NCBI GenBank assembly: GCA_015066665.1 | Contig: SVNX01000023.1 | Coordinates: forward strand, 1-35,662 | Direction of reading: 5' to 3' | From: Ruminococcus sp. | GTDB taxonomy: Bacteria; Bacillota; Clostridia; Oscillospirales; Ruminococcaceae | DNA length: 35,662 nt | Shown: one piece after another, positions 23,886-32,418 of the stretch | How the letters are laid out: each line of letters opens with the position of its first letter | How positions within the stretch are numbered: position 1 is the stretch's first letter | Program-made: the position numbers and the translations under genes | The notes under the pieces: model-generated | The model's input: the letters and a program-made list of their open reading frames with translations, nothing else | Told to the model about the DNA's origin: nothing | Databases searched by the model: none

Positions 23886-24467
23886 ATGACCACTGTTTAT
23901 TTCATCCGCCATGCACAGTCCGACCGCTTTGTGCATGATGACCGCACACGCCCCCTCACCGCAGAGGGACTTGCGGATACAAAACAAATCACAGCCGCTC
24001 TGCGGGATGCCGGCATTGCGCACATCCTGTCAAGTACGTATAAACGTACCCTGCAGACCGTGGACGATCTTGCCGATATGCTGGGACTTTGCATCGAAAC
24101 CGATGAGGATTTCCGCGAACGCAATGCGGGCGGCTGGCACGGCGAAAATTTTCTGGAATTCATCCGGCAGCAGTGGGCGGATTTTTCCTATCATATCATG
24201 GACGGCGAATGCCTTGCCGATGTGCAGAAGCGCAGCATCGCCGCTCTCCAGCGTGCCCTCGACAAATACAGCGGGCAGGTGCTGGCCATTGCCACACACG
24301 GTACAGCCCTCAGTACGATGCTGCATTACTATGATCCGAGCTGGCAGTTCGACCGCTTTATGGACATCCTCGATGCAATGCCCTATGTTGTGAAGCTCTG
24401 CTTTGACGAGACGGGAAACTGCCTGTCCATGGAAGAAATTCTGCGCATCGAAAAGATCTATCAATAA
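23886..24467 (+). CDS. Histidine phosphatase (phosphoglycerate-mutase-like)
   Basis: This 193-residue cytoplasmic phosphatase has the RHG-type motif at Arg8-His9 (FIRHAQSDR), the proton-donor region ERNAGGWHG and the second catalytic His in IATHGTALSTM. LSSTYKRTLQT is the conserved phosphate-pocket Arg segment. Members dephosphorylate sugar phosphates or small metabolites; the substrate here is not evident. GGAGG begins within the stop codon of the VOC gene and lies 6 bases before ATG 23886. Confidence 0.88.
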   Translation: MTTVYFIRHAQSDRFVHDDRTRPLTAEGLADTKQITAALRDAGIAHILSSTYKRTLQTVDDLADMLGLCIETDEDFRERNAGGWHGENFLEFIRQQWADFSYHIMDGECLADVQKRSIAALQRALDKYSGQVLAIATHGTALSTMLHYYDPSWQFDRFMDILDAMPYVVKLCFDETGNCLSMEEILRIEKIYQ

Positions 24468-24503
24468 ACGCAAACGACCCAATCAACGAAAGGAGCAAAT
24501 CTC

Positions 24504-25421
24504 ATGGCATTACCGGATTTTAAACAGCTGCAGCAGAACAAGACCGCCGTACCTGCATGGGCAAAGGATCTGCCCGACGGTGCGTTCATCAGCTATGACA
24601 ATACCTACAAAACCCGAATCTATTTCGATCTGTTCGACAAGTACATCATGCCCTGTCCGGAAACGGGTGACCTGCGCTACTATGTCTATGACCCCGTGAA
24701 GCACGGTGCTGACCCGACCAAGCAGTATCCCGTCCTCATGTGGTGTCACGGTGCCAGCAATTCCCTCATGGAGGAGGGCTGCATCATGTGCTGCGGTGCG
24801 GAGCAGTTTGCTTCCCCCGCATATCAGGCCCGCATGGGCGGGGCGTATCTCATTGTGCCGCTGTGCAATGAGGAACGTCTGCCGGACGGCACCATCCTCG
24901 GTGCGTGGGACAAGGTACATTCTGCCCCCGTCAAGGCGATTTTTGACAGGGTCTGTCAGGAGCATGCCGCCAATATCGGAAAAAAATTCATCATGGGTGC
25001 GTCCTCCGGCGGCTATTTCACATGGCAGATGCTCGAGGATTACGGCAGCTATTTTGACGGTGCCATGCCGATCGCATCCGGCTATGTTCCCGCAGACGAC
25101 GTCCTCGACCGCATTGCAGAGGGCGGCACAGAGCTGCTCATTGCCCATGGCCGCCATGATGAAATGGCCGTGTTTGACGAATGCATCGCCCCGAGAATGG
25201 AAAAGCTCATGCAGCTTGAAAACTGCATCTGCTTCTTCCCCGAGTGGGTCTACAACGGTGACGGCGGCGTGTCCTCGGTGTTCTATGGCTTTGAGATGGG
25301 ACAGCACTGCATGATCAACTGGGTGCAGCATGACCTCAGGTTCGATGACGGACGTCCGGCGGATGATCGCCTGCCCGATGGCGTCACGGGCTGGATCCGC
25401 CGGATCGTGAACGGAAAGTGA
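24504..25421 (+). CDS. Alpha/beta-hydrolase, esterase-like
   Basis: This 305-residue protein has no signal peptide, so it is probably intracellular. VLMWCHGASNS gives the oxyanion-hole strand. MGASSGGYFTW carries the GxSxG nucleophile (Ser167), AHGRHDEMA offers the acid Asp219 and MGQHCMINW the His268. This layout resembles PHB-depolymerase/feruloyl-esterase-type and prolyl-oligopeptidase-type hydrolases. The substrate is unknown; in a fibre degrader an intracellular acyl-sugar esterase is possible. AAAGGAG precedes the start at 24504. Confidence 0.82.
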   Translation: MALPDFKQLQQNKTAVPAWAKDLPDGAFISYDNTYKTRIYFDLFDKYIMPCPETGDLRYYVYDPVKHGADPTKQYPVLMWCHGASNSLMEEGCIMCCGAEQFASPAYQARMGGAYLIVPLCNEERLPDGTILGAWDKVHSAPVKAIFDRVCQEHAANIGKKFIMGASSGGYFTWQMLEDYGSYFDGAMPIASGYVPADDVLDRIAEGGTELLIAHGRHDEMAVFDECIAPRMEKLMQLENCICFFPEWVYNGDGGVSSVFYGFEMGQHCMINWVQHDLRFDDGRPADDRLPDGVTGWIRRIVNGK

Positions 25422-25425
25422 TGGT

Positions 25426-26088
25426 GTGTCCGTGCTTTTATCATTCTTGATGCATCTGCTCATTCCGGGCGCTTTCTTTCTTGTCTGGAAGAAGAAAACG
25501 CATGCACGGGCCTGGCCGCTTGTGGTCGGCGTGATCGTCTATATCATGATTTCGCTCTTTCGGGGAATGGCACGGGTGGTCGTGCTGAACGAATCTGTGG
25601 CCGAAGTTCCCATGCTCTACAATCTCCTGTCCGCCCTGCTTTCTGGCATTGCGGAGGAAGGGGGACGGTATCTTGTGTTCCTGTGGGTCATCCGCAATTA
25701 TGACCGATGGGAGGATGCTGTGACCTACAGCATCGGCCATATGGCAGCAGAATCCGTTCTGGCAGGGGGAATTGTGTATGGGATGACGCTTGTGGATGTC
25801 CCGTTTTTTACGATCTATGCCATCCATGATCATATCTTTTCGGCGGCACTGTCGGTGATTGTCTTTGCTGCTGTGCATTACGACGGCATCCGGCTGGTTT
25901 TTGCGGCCGTCGGCCTGCATGCGCTCTGTAATTTCCTGCATGCGCTCAATGTCAGTGAGATTCTCCCCGATGTCGGCTATGAACTGCTGGATCTGGCTGT
26001 TCTCGTCCTGATGGCCTTCCTTGCATGGCGTCTGTACCGGCATTACAGTATTTCACCCGAATGGGAGTCTGTCACGGACGTATCATAA
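25426..26088 (+). CDS. YhfC-like intramembrane metalloprotease-family protein
   Basis: This 220-residue protein has about six to seven membrane helices. Within them lie GIAEEGGRYLVF (Glu77-Glu78), IGHMAAESVLAG (His105, Glu109) and GLHALCNF (His165), the EE/H-E/H layout of the YhfC/PrsW intramembrane peptidase relatives. The start is a GTG at 25426, four bases after the hydrolase stop and with a poor ribosome-binding site, so translation is probably coupled; ATG 25450 is an alternative. It is the last gene before a bidirectional terminator. Confidence 0.75.
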   Translation: MSVLLSFLMHLLIPGAFFLVWKKKTHARAWPLVVGVIVYIMISLFRGMARVVVLNESVAEVPMLYNLLSALLSGIAEEGGRYLVFLWVIRNYDRWEDAVTYSIGHMAAESVLAGGIVYGMTLVDVPFFTIYAIHDHIFSAALSVIVFAAVHYDGIRLVFAAVGLHALCNFLHALNVSEILPDVGYELLDLAVLVLMAFLAWRLYRHYSISPEWESVTDVS

Positions 26089-26115
26089 AAAATGAGGTGA
26101 AATTTTTGGATAGAG

Positions 26116-26147
26116 AAAAAGCCGCTCCCCTCAGGGAGCGGCTTTTT
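26116..26147. terminator. Bidirectional Rho-independent terminator
   Basis: GCCGCTCCC (26121-26129) pairs with GGGAGCGGC (26134-26142) around CTCA, flanked by AAAAA and TTTTT. It serves the plus-strand operon and the minus-strand gene ending at 26131, whose last codons lie in the hairpin. Confidence 0.92.
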
Positions 26148-26496
26148 GGGGTGTGAGTCGTTCCGTCAGAAGCGCTTCCGCCTCGGGCAGGGTCATGCAG
26201 AGAATGAAGTCATACCGCTCATGCAGTTCCCTGCACAGTGCCGCCGTCTCCGCATCCTCCGCACGGTACACCAGCACCAGACTGTGCACAATGCTGCTGT
26301 CCATCCAGAGCATCTGCGCAAGCACCTGTTTCAGATGCTTCTGCACTGCGGGTGAGGCATCCGCCAGCGGCAGCACCGCAAAAGGCACCGGCAGCGTCTT
26401 TGCACCCTCGTCATGCCGGCGGGGGACAACGGCGTAAACCAGCAGTCCGCCGATGCCTGCGATCAGTCCCAGTAAAAGCAGCCACGATCCGTCCAT
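26131..26496 (-). CDS. Small single-span membrane-anchored protein, unknown function
   Basis: This 121-residue protein begins with a membrane helix (about 4-24: LLLLGLIAGIGGLLVYAVV) followed by positive RRH, so the remainder is predicted to face the cytoplasm. The soluble part looks alpha/beta (TLPVPFAVLPL, HSLVLVYRAEDAE, YDFILCMTLPEA). GGAGGG precedes the start. Its C-terminus (TPQKAAP) is encoded by the terminator hairpin, an economical overlap. I do not recognise a family. It is monocistronic and divergent from the PHP phosphatase. Confidence 0.7.
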   Translation of the reverse strand: MDGSWLLLLGLIAGIGGLLVYAVVPRRHDEGAKTLPVPFAVLPLADASPAVQKHLKQVLAQMLWMDSSIVHSLVLVYRAEDAETAALCRELHERYDFILCMTLPEAEALLTERLTPQKAAP

Positions 26497-26605
26497 GTTC
26501 AGCCCTCCGATTGTTGAAAACTGGATAGTACATTTTATGCAAATTCACAAAATAAGTGAAAACTAAAAAAAAATTGCAATTTCTATAGAAAAAAGCCCGC
26601 ACATA

Positions 26606-26614
26606 TGGTATAAT
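26606..26614 (+). promoter_or_regulatory. Extended -10 promoter of the PHP/Lrp/ispE/protease/MraY-like operon
   Basis: TGG followed by TATAAT (26609-26614) forms an extended -10. The -35 position (TAGAAA at 26586-26591) is poor. The region 26517-26600 is strongly AT-rich. Confidence 0.6.
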
Positions 26615-26647
26615 ATGAAATAACCGGAACGGAAAGGAGCGTTTTCC

Positions 26648-27490
26648 ATGCTGCCCATGGATTGCCATACCCATACAAGCTGCTCGCCGGACAGCACGGC
26701 CGACTGGCAGGCAATGTGCAAAAAGGCGGAATCCCTCGGATTACAGGCCTTTGCCATTACTGATCATATCGAACTGTGCCGCTTCTGGAGTCAGGGCTTC
26801 TATGATGTCCCCGCACGCAATGACGAGGACTTCTTCGACTACAGCCTGCGCTATGAACGTGCCATGCAGCAGAATCAGCTCGCAAAAGACATGCTCTCGG
26901 GCAAGGTACAGGTCATCAGCGGCATCGAAATGGGTGAGCCGGATGCGGATTTTGCCCTCGCAGAAAGTCTCTGGCAGGACAAACGGCTTGATTTTGTGAT
27001 CGCTTCGCTCCATGAGCTGCCAAAGAAGCTCGATTTTTATTTTCTCGATTACCGGCAGGAGGATGTGCACGCACTCCTCGATGACTATTTTACGACCATT
27101 CTGCGTATCTGCGAATGGGGTAAATTTGATGTGCTCGGACACATCACCTATCCGCTTCGCTATATTGAGGGCGATGCGGGCATTCCCGTTGACCTGTCCC
27201 CGTGGCGTGACTGCATTGCAGCAGCCTTTGAGGCACTCATCCGGCAGGGCAGGGGCATTGAACTGAATACATCGGGCTATCGCCAGACATACGGAAAGCC
27301 CTTCCCCGACCAGACGCTTTTACAGCTTTATCGGGATCTCGGCGGAAGACTGCTCTCCCTTGGATCGGATGCCCACAGCCCCGCAGACCTCGGCGGCGGC
27401 ATCGCACAGGGTGCGGCGATAGCAAAGGCAGCGGGATTTGACAAGGTATGCTATTTCTTGCGGCATGAACCGCACTTTATAGAAATCTGA
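26648..27490 (+). CDS. PHP-family histidinol-phosphatase-like hydrolase
   Basis: This 280-residue cytoplasmic metal-dependent phosphoesterase has the PHP metal motifs: His7 and His9 (DCHTHTSCSPD), ITDHIE, GIEMGEP, ASLHEL, GHITYP and SLGSDAHS near the end. This order is that of the HisJ/HisK histidinol-phosphate phosphatases. No other histidine genes are near, so another phosphate substrate is possible. GGAAAGGAG precedes the start at 26648. It is the first gene of a long operon; the Lrp-type regulator starts 24 bases after its stop. Confidence 0.85.
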   Translation: MLPMDCHTHTSCSPDSTADWQAMCKKAESLGLQAFAITDHIELCRFWSQGFYDVPARNDEDFFDYSLRYERAMQQNQLAKDMLSGKVQVISGIEMGEPDADFALAESLWQDKRLDFVIASLHELPKKLDFYFLDYRQEDVHALLDDYFTTILRICEWGKFDVLGHITYPLRYIEGDAGIPVDLSPWRDCIAAAFEALIRQGRGIELNTSGYRQTYGKPFPDQTLLQLYRDLGGRLLSLGSDAHSPADLGGGIAQGAAIAKAAGFDKVCYFLRHEPHFIEI

Positions 27491-27514
27491 AACGAAGAAC
27501 GGAGGATACATCTG

Positions 27515-27994
27515 ATGAATGAATTACTGCACCTGCTCAAGCAGAACGCCAGACTGACCAACGCCCAGCTTGCCGATATGCTCGGCACAACCGAGGCGGC
27601 CGTAATGATGGAGATCCAGCGCATGGAAGCGCAGGGCATCATCCGCGGCTACAGTGCCATCATCAACGAGGAGCTGGCCAGAACCAATGAGGTGGAAGCC
27701 ATCATCGAACTGCGTGTGACCCCCAAGCGTGACTGCGGCTTCGATGAAATCGCCAAGACCATCATGATGTACGATGAGGTCGAGAGCCTGTCCCTGATGT
27801 CCGGTTCCTATGACCTGTCCATCTGTGTTAAGGGCAGCACCCTCAAGGAAGTCGCCCTGTTTGTTTCCCAGCGTCTGTCCGCCCTGGAGGGCGTTGTTTC
27901 CACTGCCACATCCTTTGTGCTCAAGCGCTACAAGGAAAAGGGCATCCTGATTGACGAAGAAGAAAAGGACGAAAGGAGTCTGGTCTGCCCGTGA
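27515..27994 (+). CDS. Lrp/AsnC-family transcriptional regulator
   Basis: This 159-residue regulator has an N-terminal winged helix (about 2-50: LLHLLKQNARLTNAQLADML, in part, then AAVMMEIQRMEAQGIIRGYSA in part). A C-terminal RAM/ActD ligand domain follows (about 65-140), containing LMSGSYDLSICVKG, the amino-acid-sensing strand pattern. A charged tail (DEEEKDERS) extends beyond the usual end. Its stop overlaps the start of the aminotransferase, so the two are translated together and the regulator probably senses an amino acid handled by that enzyme (inference). Confidence 0.9.
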   Translation: MNELLHLLKQNARLTNAQLADMLGTTEAAVMMEIQRMEAQGIIRGYSAIINEELARTNEVEAIIELRVTPKRDCGFDEIAKTIMMYDEVESLSLMSGSYDLSICVKGSTLKEVALFVSQRLSALEGVVSTATSFVLKRYKEKGILIDEEEKDERSLVCP

Positions 27995-29163
27995 TGAATT
28001 ATGAGAACATTTTATCCCGCCGTGTGCTGGATATGAAGCCTTCCGGCATCCGCCGGTTCTTCGATCTGGCTGCACAGATGGACGATGTGATCAGTCTGGG
28101 TGTGGGCGAGCCTGATTTCCAGACCCCCTGGTCAATCCGCAAAACGGCCATCAATGTCCTCGAACGCAAGCGTATTGTCTATACCGCAAACTCGGGTCTG
28201 CTCGAGCTGCGTCATTCCATTGCCGGCTATCTCAACCGCAAGTACAATCTCTCCTATGACGGCGAGCACGAGATCATCGTGACCGTCGGCGGTTCCGAGG
28301 CCATCGATATGGCCATCCGCGGCGTGGTGAATCCTGGTGACGAAGTGCTCATCGTCGAGCCGAGCTTCGTCTGCTATGGCCCCATTGTGGAGCTGACCTG
28401 CGGCGTGCCCGTTCCGATCCCGACCAAGGCCGAGAACAAGTTCAAGCTCACCGCGCAGGAACTGCGCGAGAAGATCACGGATAAGACAAAGCTCCTGATT
28501 CTGCCGTTCCCGAACAACCCCACCGGCGGTATCATGACCCGTGAGGATCTTGAGGCCATTGCTGAGGTGCTCCGCGGCACTGACATCATGGTACTCTCCG
28601 ATGAGATCTATTCCGAGATGACCTACGGCCGCAAGCACTGCTCCATTGCAGAGCTGGAGGGCATGCGTGAGCGAACACTCGTCGTGAACGGCTTCTCCAA
28701 GGCCTTTGCCATGACGGGCTGGCGTCTTGGCTATCTGGCGGGCCCCGAGCCTGTGATTGCACAGATGGTGAAGATCCACCAGTACGCCATCATGAGCTCG
28801 CCCACCGTGAGCCAGTATGCTGCCATTGAGGCACTTGAGCACTGCGATGACGATGTTGCCCACATGGTCGATGAATACAACCGCCGCCGCCGCTATCTGG
28901 TAGAGGCCTTCAACCGCATCGGAATGAGCTGCTTTGAGCCGGAGGGCGCCTTCTATGTATTCCCCTGCATCAAGAGCACGGGGCTGTCCAGCGAGGAATT
29001 CTGCGAGCGTCTGCTGGAGGCTGAAAAGGTGGCTGTTGTGCCCGGTAATGCCTTTGGTGAGAGCGGCGAGGGCTTTGTGCGTGTGTCCTATGCGTACTCC
29101 CTCAAGCACCTGATGGAAGCTGTGAAGCGCATCACACACTTCCTCGAAACACTGGAAAAGTGA
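27994..29163 (+). CDS. PLP-dependent class I/II aminotransferase
   Basis: This 389-residue fold-type I enzyme has the PLP lysine at Lys236 in NGFSKAFAMTGWRLGY. PFPNNPTGG carries the conserved Asn, LSDEIYSEMTY the Asp/Tyr, and VRVSYA the C-terminal carboxylate-binding Arg. The sequence fits the aspartate/alanine/aromatic aminotransferase (AspC/PatA) group; the amino acid cannot be fixed. The start is ATG 27994, overlapping the Lrp stop as TGATG, or GTG 27991. AAAGGAG lies 12-15 bases upstream. Only 7 bases separate it from ispE. Confidence 0.92.
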   Translation: MNYENILSRRVLDMKPSGIRRFFDLAAQMDDVISLGVGEPDFQTPWSIRKTAINVLERKRIVYTANSGLLELRHSIAGYLNRKYNLSYDGEHEIIVTVGGSEAIDMAIRGVVNPGDEVLIVEPSFVCYGPIVELTCGVPVPIPTKAENKFKLTAQELREKITDKTKLLILPFPNNPTGGIMTREDLEAIAEVLRGTDIMVLSDEIYSEMTYGRKHCSIAELEGMRERTLVVNGFSKAFAMTGWRLGYLAGPEPVIAQMVKIHQYAIMSSPTVSQYAAIEALEHCDDDVAHMVDEYNRRRRYLVEAFNRIGMSCFEPEGAFYVFPCIKSTGLSSEEFCERLLEAEKVAVVPGNAFGESGEGFVRVSYAYSLKHLMEAVKRITHFLETLEK

Positions 29164-29170
29164 GCTTGCC

Positions 29171-30064
29171 ATGGAAAAGACACTGACGCTCCGCTGTGCT
29201 GCCAAAATCAATCTGTCCCTCGATGTGACGGGCAGACGTGAGGACGGCTACCACACACTCGAGAGCATTTTCCAGAGCGTGGGCGTATATGATACGCTGA
29301 AACTGACCGTAACGGAAGGGGAGGGCATCTCCCTTTACTGCAATGTGCCCTATATTCCCCGTGATGAACGCAATCTGGCCTATCGTGCCGCAGCAGCCTT
29401 TCTGGCGGAATGCGGAAGACAGTGCCATGTGGAGATGCACCTGCGCAAGGTCATCCCCTCGGGTGCGGGCATGGGCGGCGGCAGTGCCGATGCAGCCGGG
29501 GTGCTGTACGGACTCAATCTGCTGCTGGACTGCGGCTATTCAAACAAGAAGCTGCGTGAGATCGGCGTGAAGCTCGGTGCGGATGTGCCCTTCATGCTGA
29601 TGGGCGGCACGGCACTTGCTGCCGGTGTGGGAGAGATCCTCACGCCCCTGCGTTCTATGGCGGGTCTGCCCCTTTTGATTCTCAAGGGCAAGAAGAGCAT
29701 TTCCACCCCCGCTGCATATGCAGCCATTGATGGCCTTGAAAATCCGGTGCATCCGGATACCGCATCCATGCTCAGAGCCATCAAATCACGGGATATTCCG
29801 CTTCTGACGGCAACCTGTGCCAATCTCTTCGAGGCCGCAGCGGCCGACTGCAGGGATGTGGCCAGAGCCAAGGAAGAAATGCTGGCACATGGGGCAAAAT
29901 GTGCGGTGATGACCGGAAGCGGTTCGGCCGTATTCGGTATTTTTGAAAAAATGGGCGAGGCCAAGGCCTGCCTGCGAGAAGTCGGTGACAGCTATGCCTT
30001 TGCGCAGACGGCTGTGACCGTAAAGGAACCTTTTCTGATCATGAAGGGAGAAAAGAGAAGATGA
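29171..30064 (+). CDS. ispE: 4-diphosphocytidyl-2-C-methyl-D-erythritol kinase
   Basis: This 297-residue GHMP kinase phosphorylates CDP-methylerythritol in the non-mevalonate isoprenoid pathway. Evidence: AAKINLSLDV with Lys12 near the start, RREDGYHTLESIFQSV, the ATP loop PSGAGMGGGSADAAG, LGADVPFML with catalytic Asp138, and a C-terminal MTGSGSAVFGIF. Its length is normal. Its stop overlaps the start of the next gene by 4 bases (ATGA). Isoprenoids feed undecaprenyl phosphate, the lipid substrate of MraY-type transferases such as the one encoded two genes downstream. Confidence 0.95.
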   Translation: MEKTLTLRCAAKINLSLDVTGRREDGYHTLESIFQSVGVYDTLKLTVTEGEGISLYCNVPYIPRDERNLAYRAAAAFLAECGRQCHVEMHLRKVIPSGAGMGGGSADAAGVLYGLNLLLDCGYSNKKLREIGVKLGADVPFMLMGGTALAAGVGEILTPLRSMAGLPLLILKGKKSISTPAAYAAIDGLENPVHPDTASMLRAIKSRDIPLLTATCANLFEAAAADCRDVARAKEEMLAHGAKCAVMTGSGSAVFGIFEKMGEAKACLREVGDSYAFAQTAVTVKEPFLIMKGEKRR

Positions 30065-32400
30065 GAAGTAAGAGACTGCTTGCTGTGCTGCTGAGCATGG
30101 CACTGACAATGCCCGTGCTGCAGGGGATGGCATCCTTTGCACAGGAAGAGACCGGTAACGGTCTGAATCAGCCGAGATACCAGAATTATCAGGACATCCG
30201 CAAGGCAAAGCTGAACGGATCCTCACTGAGCCCGCTTGCCATCGCAAACGGCGAGACGGCCGTTTCCTATGATCTGCCCGATCAGTTTGACCTCAGATCT
30301 GAGGGCCTTGTCAGCTCTGTCAAGAACCAGAACCCCTATGGTACCTGCTGGGCACATGCGGCCATGGCGTCTCTGGAGAGCATGCTGATCGTGCGTGATG
30401 CAATGGTTGACCTCTCCGAGTGGTATCAGGCATATTACAATTACAGCGATGTTTTCGGCTACCGCATGGATGATTCCGGTAATGACTGGGCCGACCAGGG
30501 CGGTAACTATACCATGGCATCCTCCATGCTCGCCGGCTGGGTGGGCGTTGTTGATGAGGCGGATTGCCCCTATGACAACTGGGACGTCCTCAACGGCGAA
30601 ATGACAATCGATGCCGCCCGTGCACAGGCGGATTACCATGTGACCGATGTCAACCTGATGACGTACAGCTGGTATGATGAGGAGTTCCTCATGGAGGATG
30701 TGTCCCGCATTCAGCAGGTGCTCTATGACGGTCATGCACTGGTACTGAATTACTTTGATGCGGATGAGTTCTACCACATGAACAATTACAGCTATTACTA
30801 CAATGGCGCCTATGATGAAGAGTACGGTGGCTACCATGCCGTGACCATTGTCGGCTGGGATGACAATTTCCCCGCATCCAAATTTGCTGTCACCCCGCCC
30901 GGAGACGGTGCATGGCTGTGTAAGAACAGCTGGGCACAGTACTGGGGCGATGGCGGCTACTTCTGGATGTCCTACTATGACGAGAGCATCTTTGATGTGT
31001 ACTATGTCGAGGGCGTGCCGGCCGCTGAGGGCAGAATGAATTATCAGCACGATGACTACGGCTACTGGTCTTCCGTGGCTGTGGATGACTACGGCGACAA
31101 TTCCGCTTGGATGGCAAATGTCTTCACTGCGGAAGAGGATACATGGCTCACCGAGATCATGTTCTGCTCTTCTCTGAACGAGGGCTTCTACAACGGCCTT
31201 GTGTACACCGATCTGGAGTATCCTGACGATCCTGCCTCCGGTACGGTTCGTGCGGAAGTTTCCGGTTCTGTCACAAGCAGCGGTTACCATACGGCAAAGC
31301 TCGACAGCCCCGTATTTGTGGGAAAGGGTGAGACCTTCTCCGTGGCTGTGCAGACGGGCTACAACGATCCGGAAGAAACAGGCTGGTGCATCACCTGTGA
31401 GTCCTGCTACGAGACAGTTGATACCTATCCCGATGGTACCGTTAAATATTACGACTCCTATCTCACAGAAGAATGTATCCGCCGTGATTTTGCACCCGGC
31501 GAGAGCTTCTACAGCGTGGATGGTGAGGAGTGGTTCGACACCTTCTACGAGACCATTTACGATGAATACGATTATGAGGATGAAAACGGCGACACAGTCC
31601 ATGTCGAAAGCACAAGCGTTATCGGCAATGTCTGCGTCAAGGCCATCGGCAGCTTCGGCAGCTTTGTGGAATTCTCCGAGTATTCGAAGTATGTGCCCTA
31701 TGACACCGAGATTACACTGCATTCCTATGACGGCAGCCAGATCTATTACCGCTATGAAAACGGCGATGAGACCTATGAATACAATGCGCCCATTGCCGTG
31801 ACAGAGGACTGCAAGATCTATGCATGGACAGAGGGCGGCGACATCTGCAGCCGGAGTTATCAGCTCCAGCATGCACAGCTTTCCAGCCTTCTGGCTGTGG
31901 ATCAGGATACCTGGGCGGATTATTTCACGCTGACACAGGTGGATGCGGATACATGGACGGCAGAGTATGTCTATTTTGAAGACTGCATGCCGACGCTTCT
32001 CAATCTGATGCCCATCAGCACCGAAACCATCAGAATCAACGGTACGCCCGTTCCGTCCGGTGACTACTACACCATCCATCCGAGTGAGGACATGGACGTG
32101 ACCATTGAAGTGACAGGCGAAAACCTGCTGACCTCGACCTATCATCTTTCCATGAAGATGCAGGAGTATGACTATGTGGCGGTCGGCGATGTCAACCTCG
32201 ACGATCACATTGATGCGGTCGATGCGGCAGAGATCCTTGTGTATGCCGCAGCCGTCGGCGCAGGTGAAGCACCGGAGCTGCCGGATGAAGAATGGCTCGA
32301 CCGTGCGGACTTCGACTATGACGGTGTAGTCGATGCCGTGGATGCAGCTGAGATTCTGTATTATGCCGCAATGGCAGGTGCCGGTGAAATCTTTGGCTGA
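30061..32400 (+). CDS. Secreted C1 (papain-family) cysteine peptidase with C-terminal dockerin
   Basis: This 779-residue exported protease has a signal peptide 1-27 (LLAVLLSMALTMPVLQG, ending ASFA/QE). The C1A domain lies at about 70-310: Gln90 and Cys96 in KNQNPYGTCWAHAAMAS, His259 in YGGYHAVTIVGWDDN, Asn289 in CKNSWAQYWGDGGY. A beta-rich region follows (about 320-700), probably lectin-like plus a small chito/Ig-like unit. The dockerin is at about 708-775 (GDVNLDDHIDAVD and ADFDYDGVVDAVD, two near-identical Ca halves). It could process or degrade proteins on a cellulosome or at the cell wall. The start overlaps ispE by 4 bases; a secreted protease in an isoprenoid/wall operon is unusual. Confidence 0.92.
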   Translation: MRSKRLLAVLLSMALTMPVLQGMASFAQEETGNGLNQPRYQNYQDIRKAKLNGSSLSPLAIANGETAVSYDLPDQFDLRSEGLVSSVKNQNPYGTCWAHAAMASLESMLIVRDAMVDLSEWYQAYYNYSDVFGYRMDDSGNDWADQGGNYTMASSMLAGWVGVVDEADCPYDNWDVLNGEMTIDAARAQADYHVTDVNLMTYSWYDEEFLMEDVSRIQQVLYDGHALVLNYFDADEFYHMNNYSYYYNGAYDEEYGGYHAVTIVGWDDNFPASKFAVTPPGDGAWLCKNSWAQYWGDGGYFWMSYYDESIFDVYYVEGVPAAEGRMNYQHDDYGYWSSVAVDDYGDNSAWMANVFTAEEDTWLTEIMFCSSLNEGFYNGLVYTDLEYPDDPASGTVRAEVSGSVTSSGYHTAKLDSPVFVGKGETFSVAVQTGYNDPEETGWCITCESCYETVDTYPDGTVKYYDSYLTEECIRRDFAPGESFYSVDGEEWFDTFYETIYDEYDYEDENGDTVHVESTSVIGNVCVKAIGSFGSFVEFSEYSKYVPYDTEITLHSYDGSQIYYRYENGDETYEYNAPIAVTEDCKIYAWTEGGDICSRSYQLQHAQLSSLLAVDQDTWADYFTLTQVDADTWTAEYVYFEDCMPTLLNLMPISTETIRINGTPVPSGDYYTIHPSEDMDVTIEVTGENLLTSTYHLSMKMQEYDYVAVGDVNLDDHIDAVDAAEILVYAAAVGAGEAPELPDEEWLDRADFDYDGVVDAVDAAEILYYAAMAGAGEIFG

Positions 32401-32418
32401 TAATCACAGGAGGGATTT

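Noticed and set aside
30223..32208. A 661-codon minus-strand frame opposite the C1 protease
   Set aside because: It is an antisense shadow of a gene with visible catalytic residues; no ribosome-binding site.
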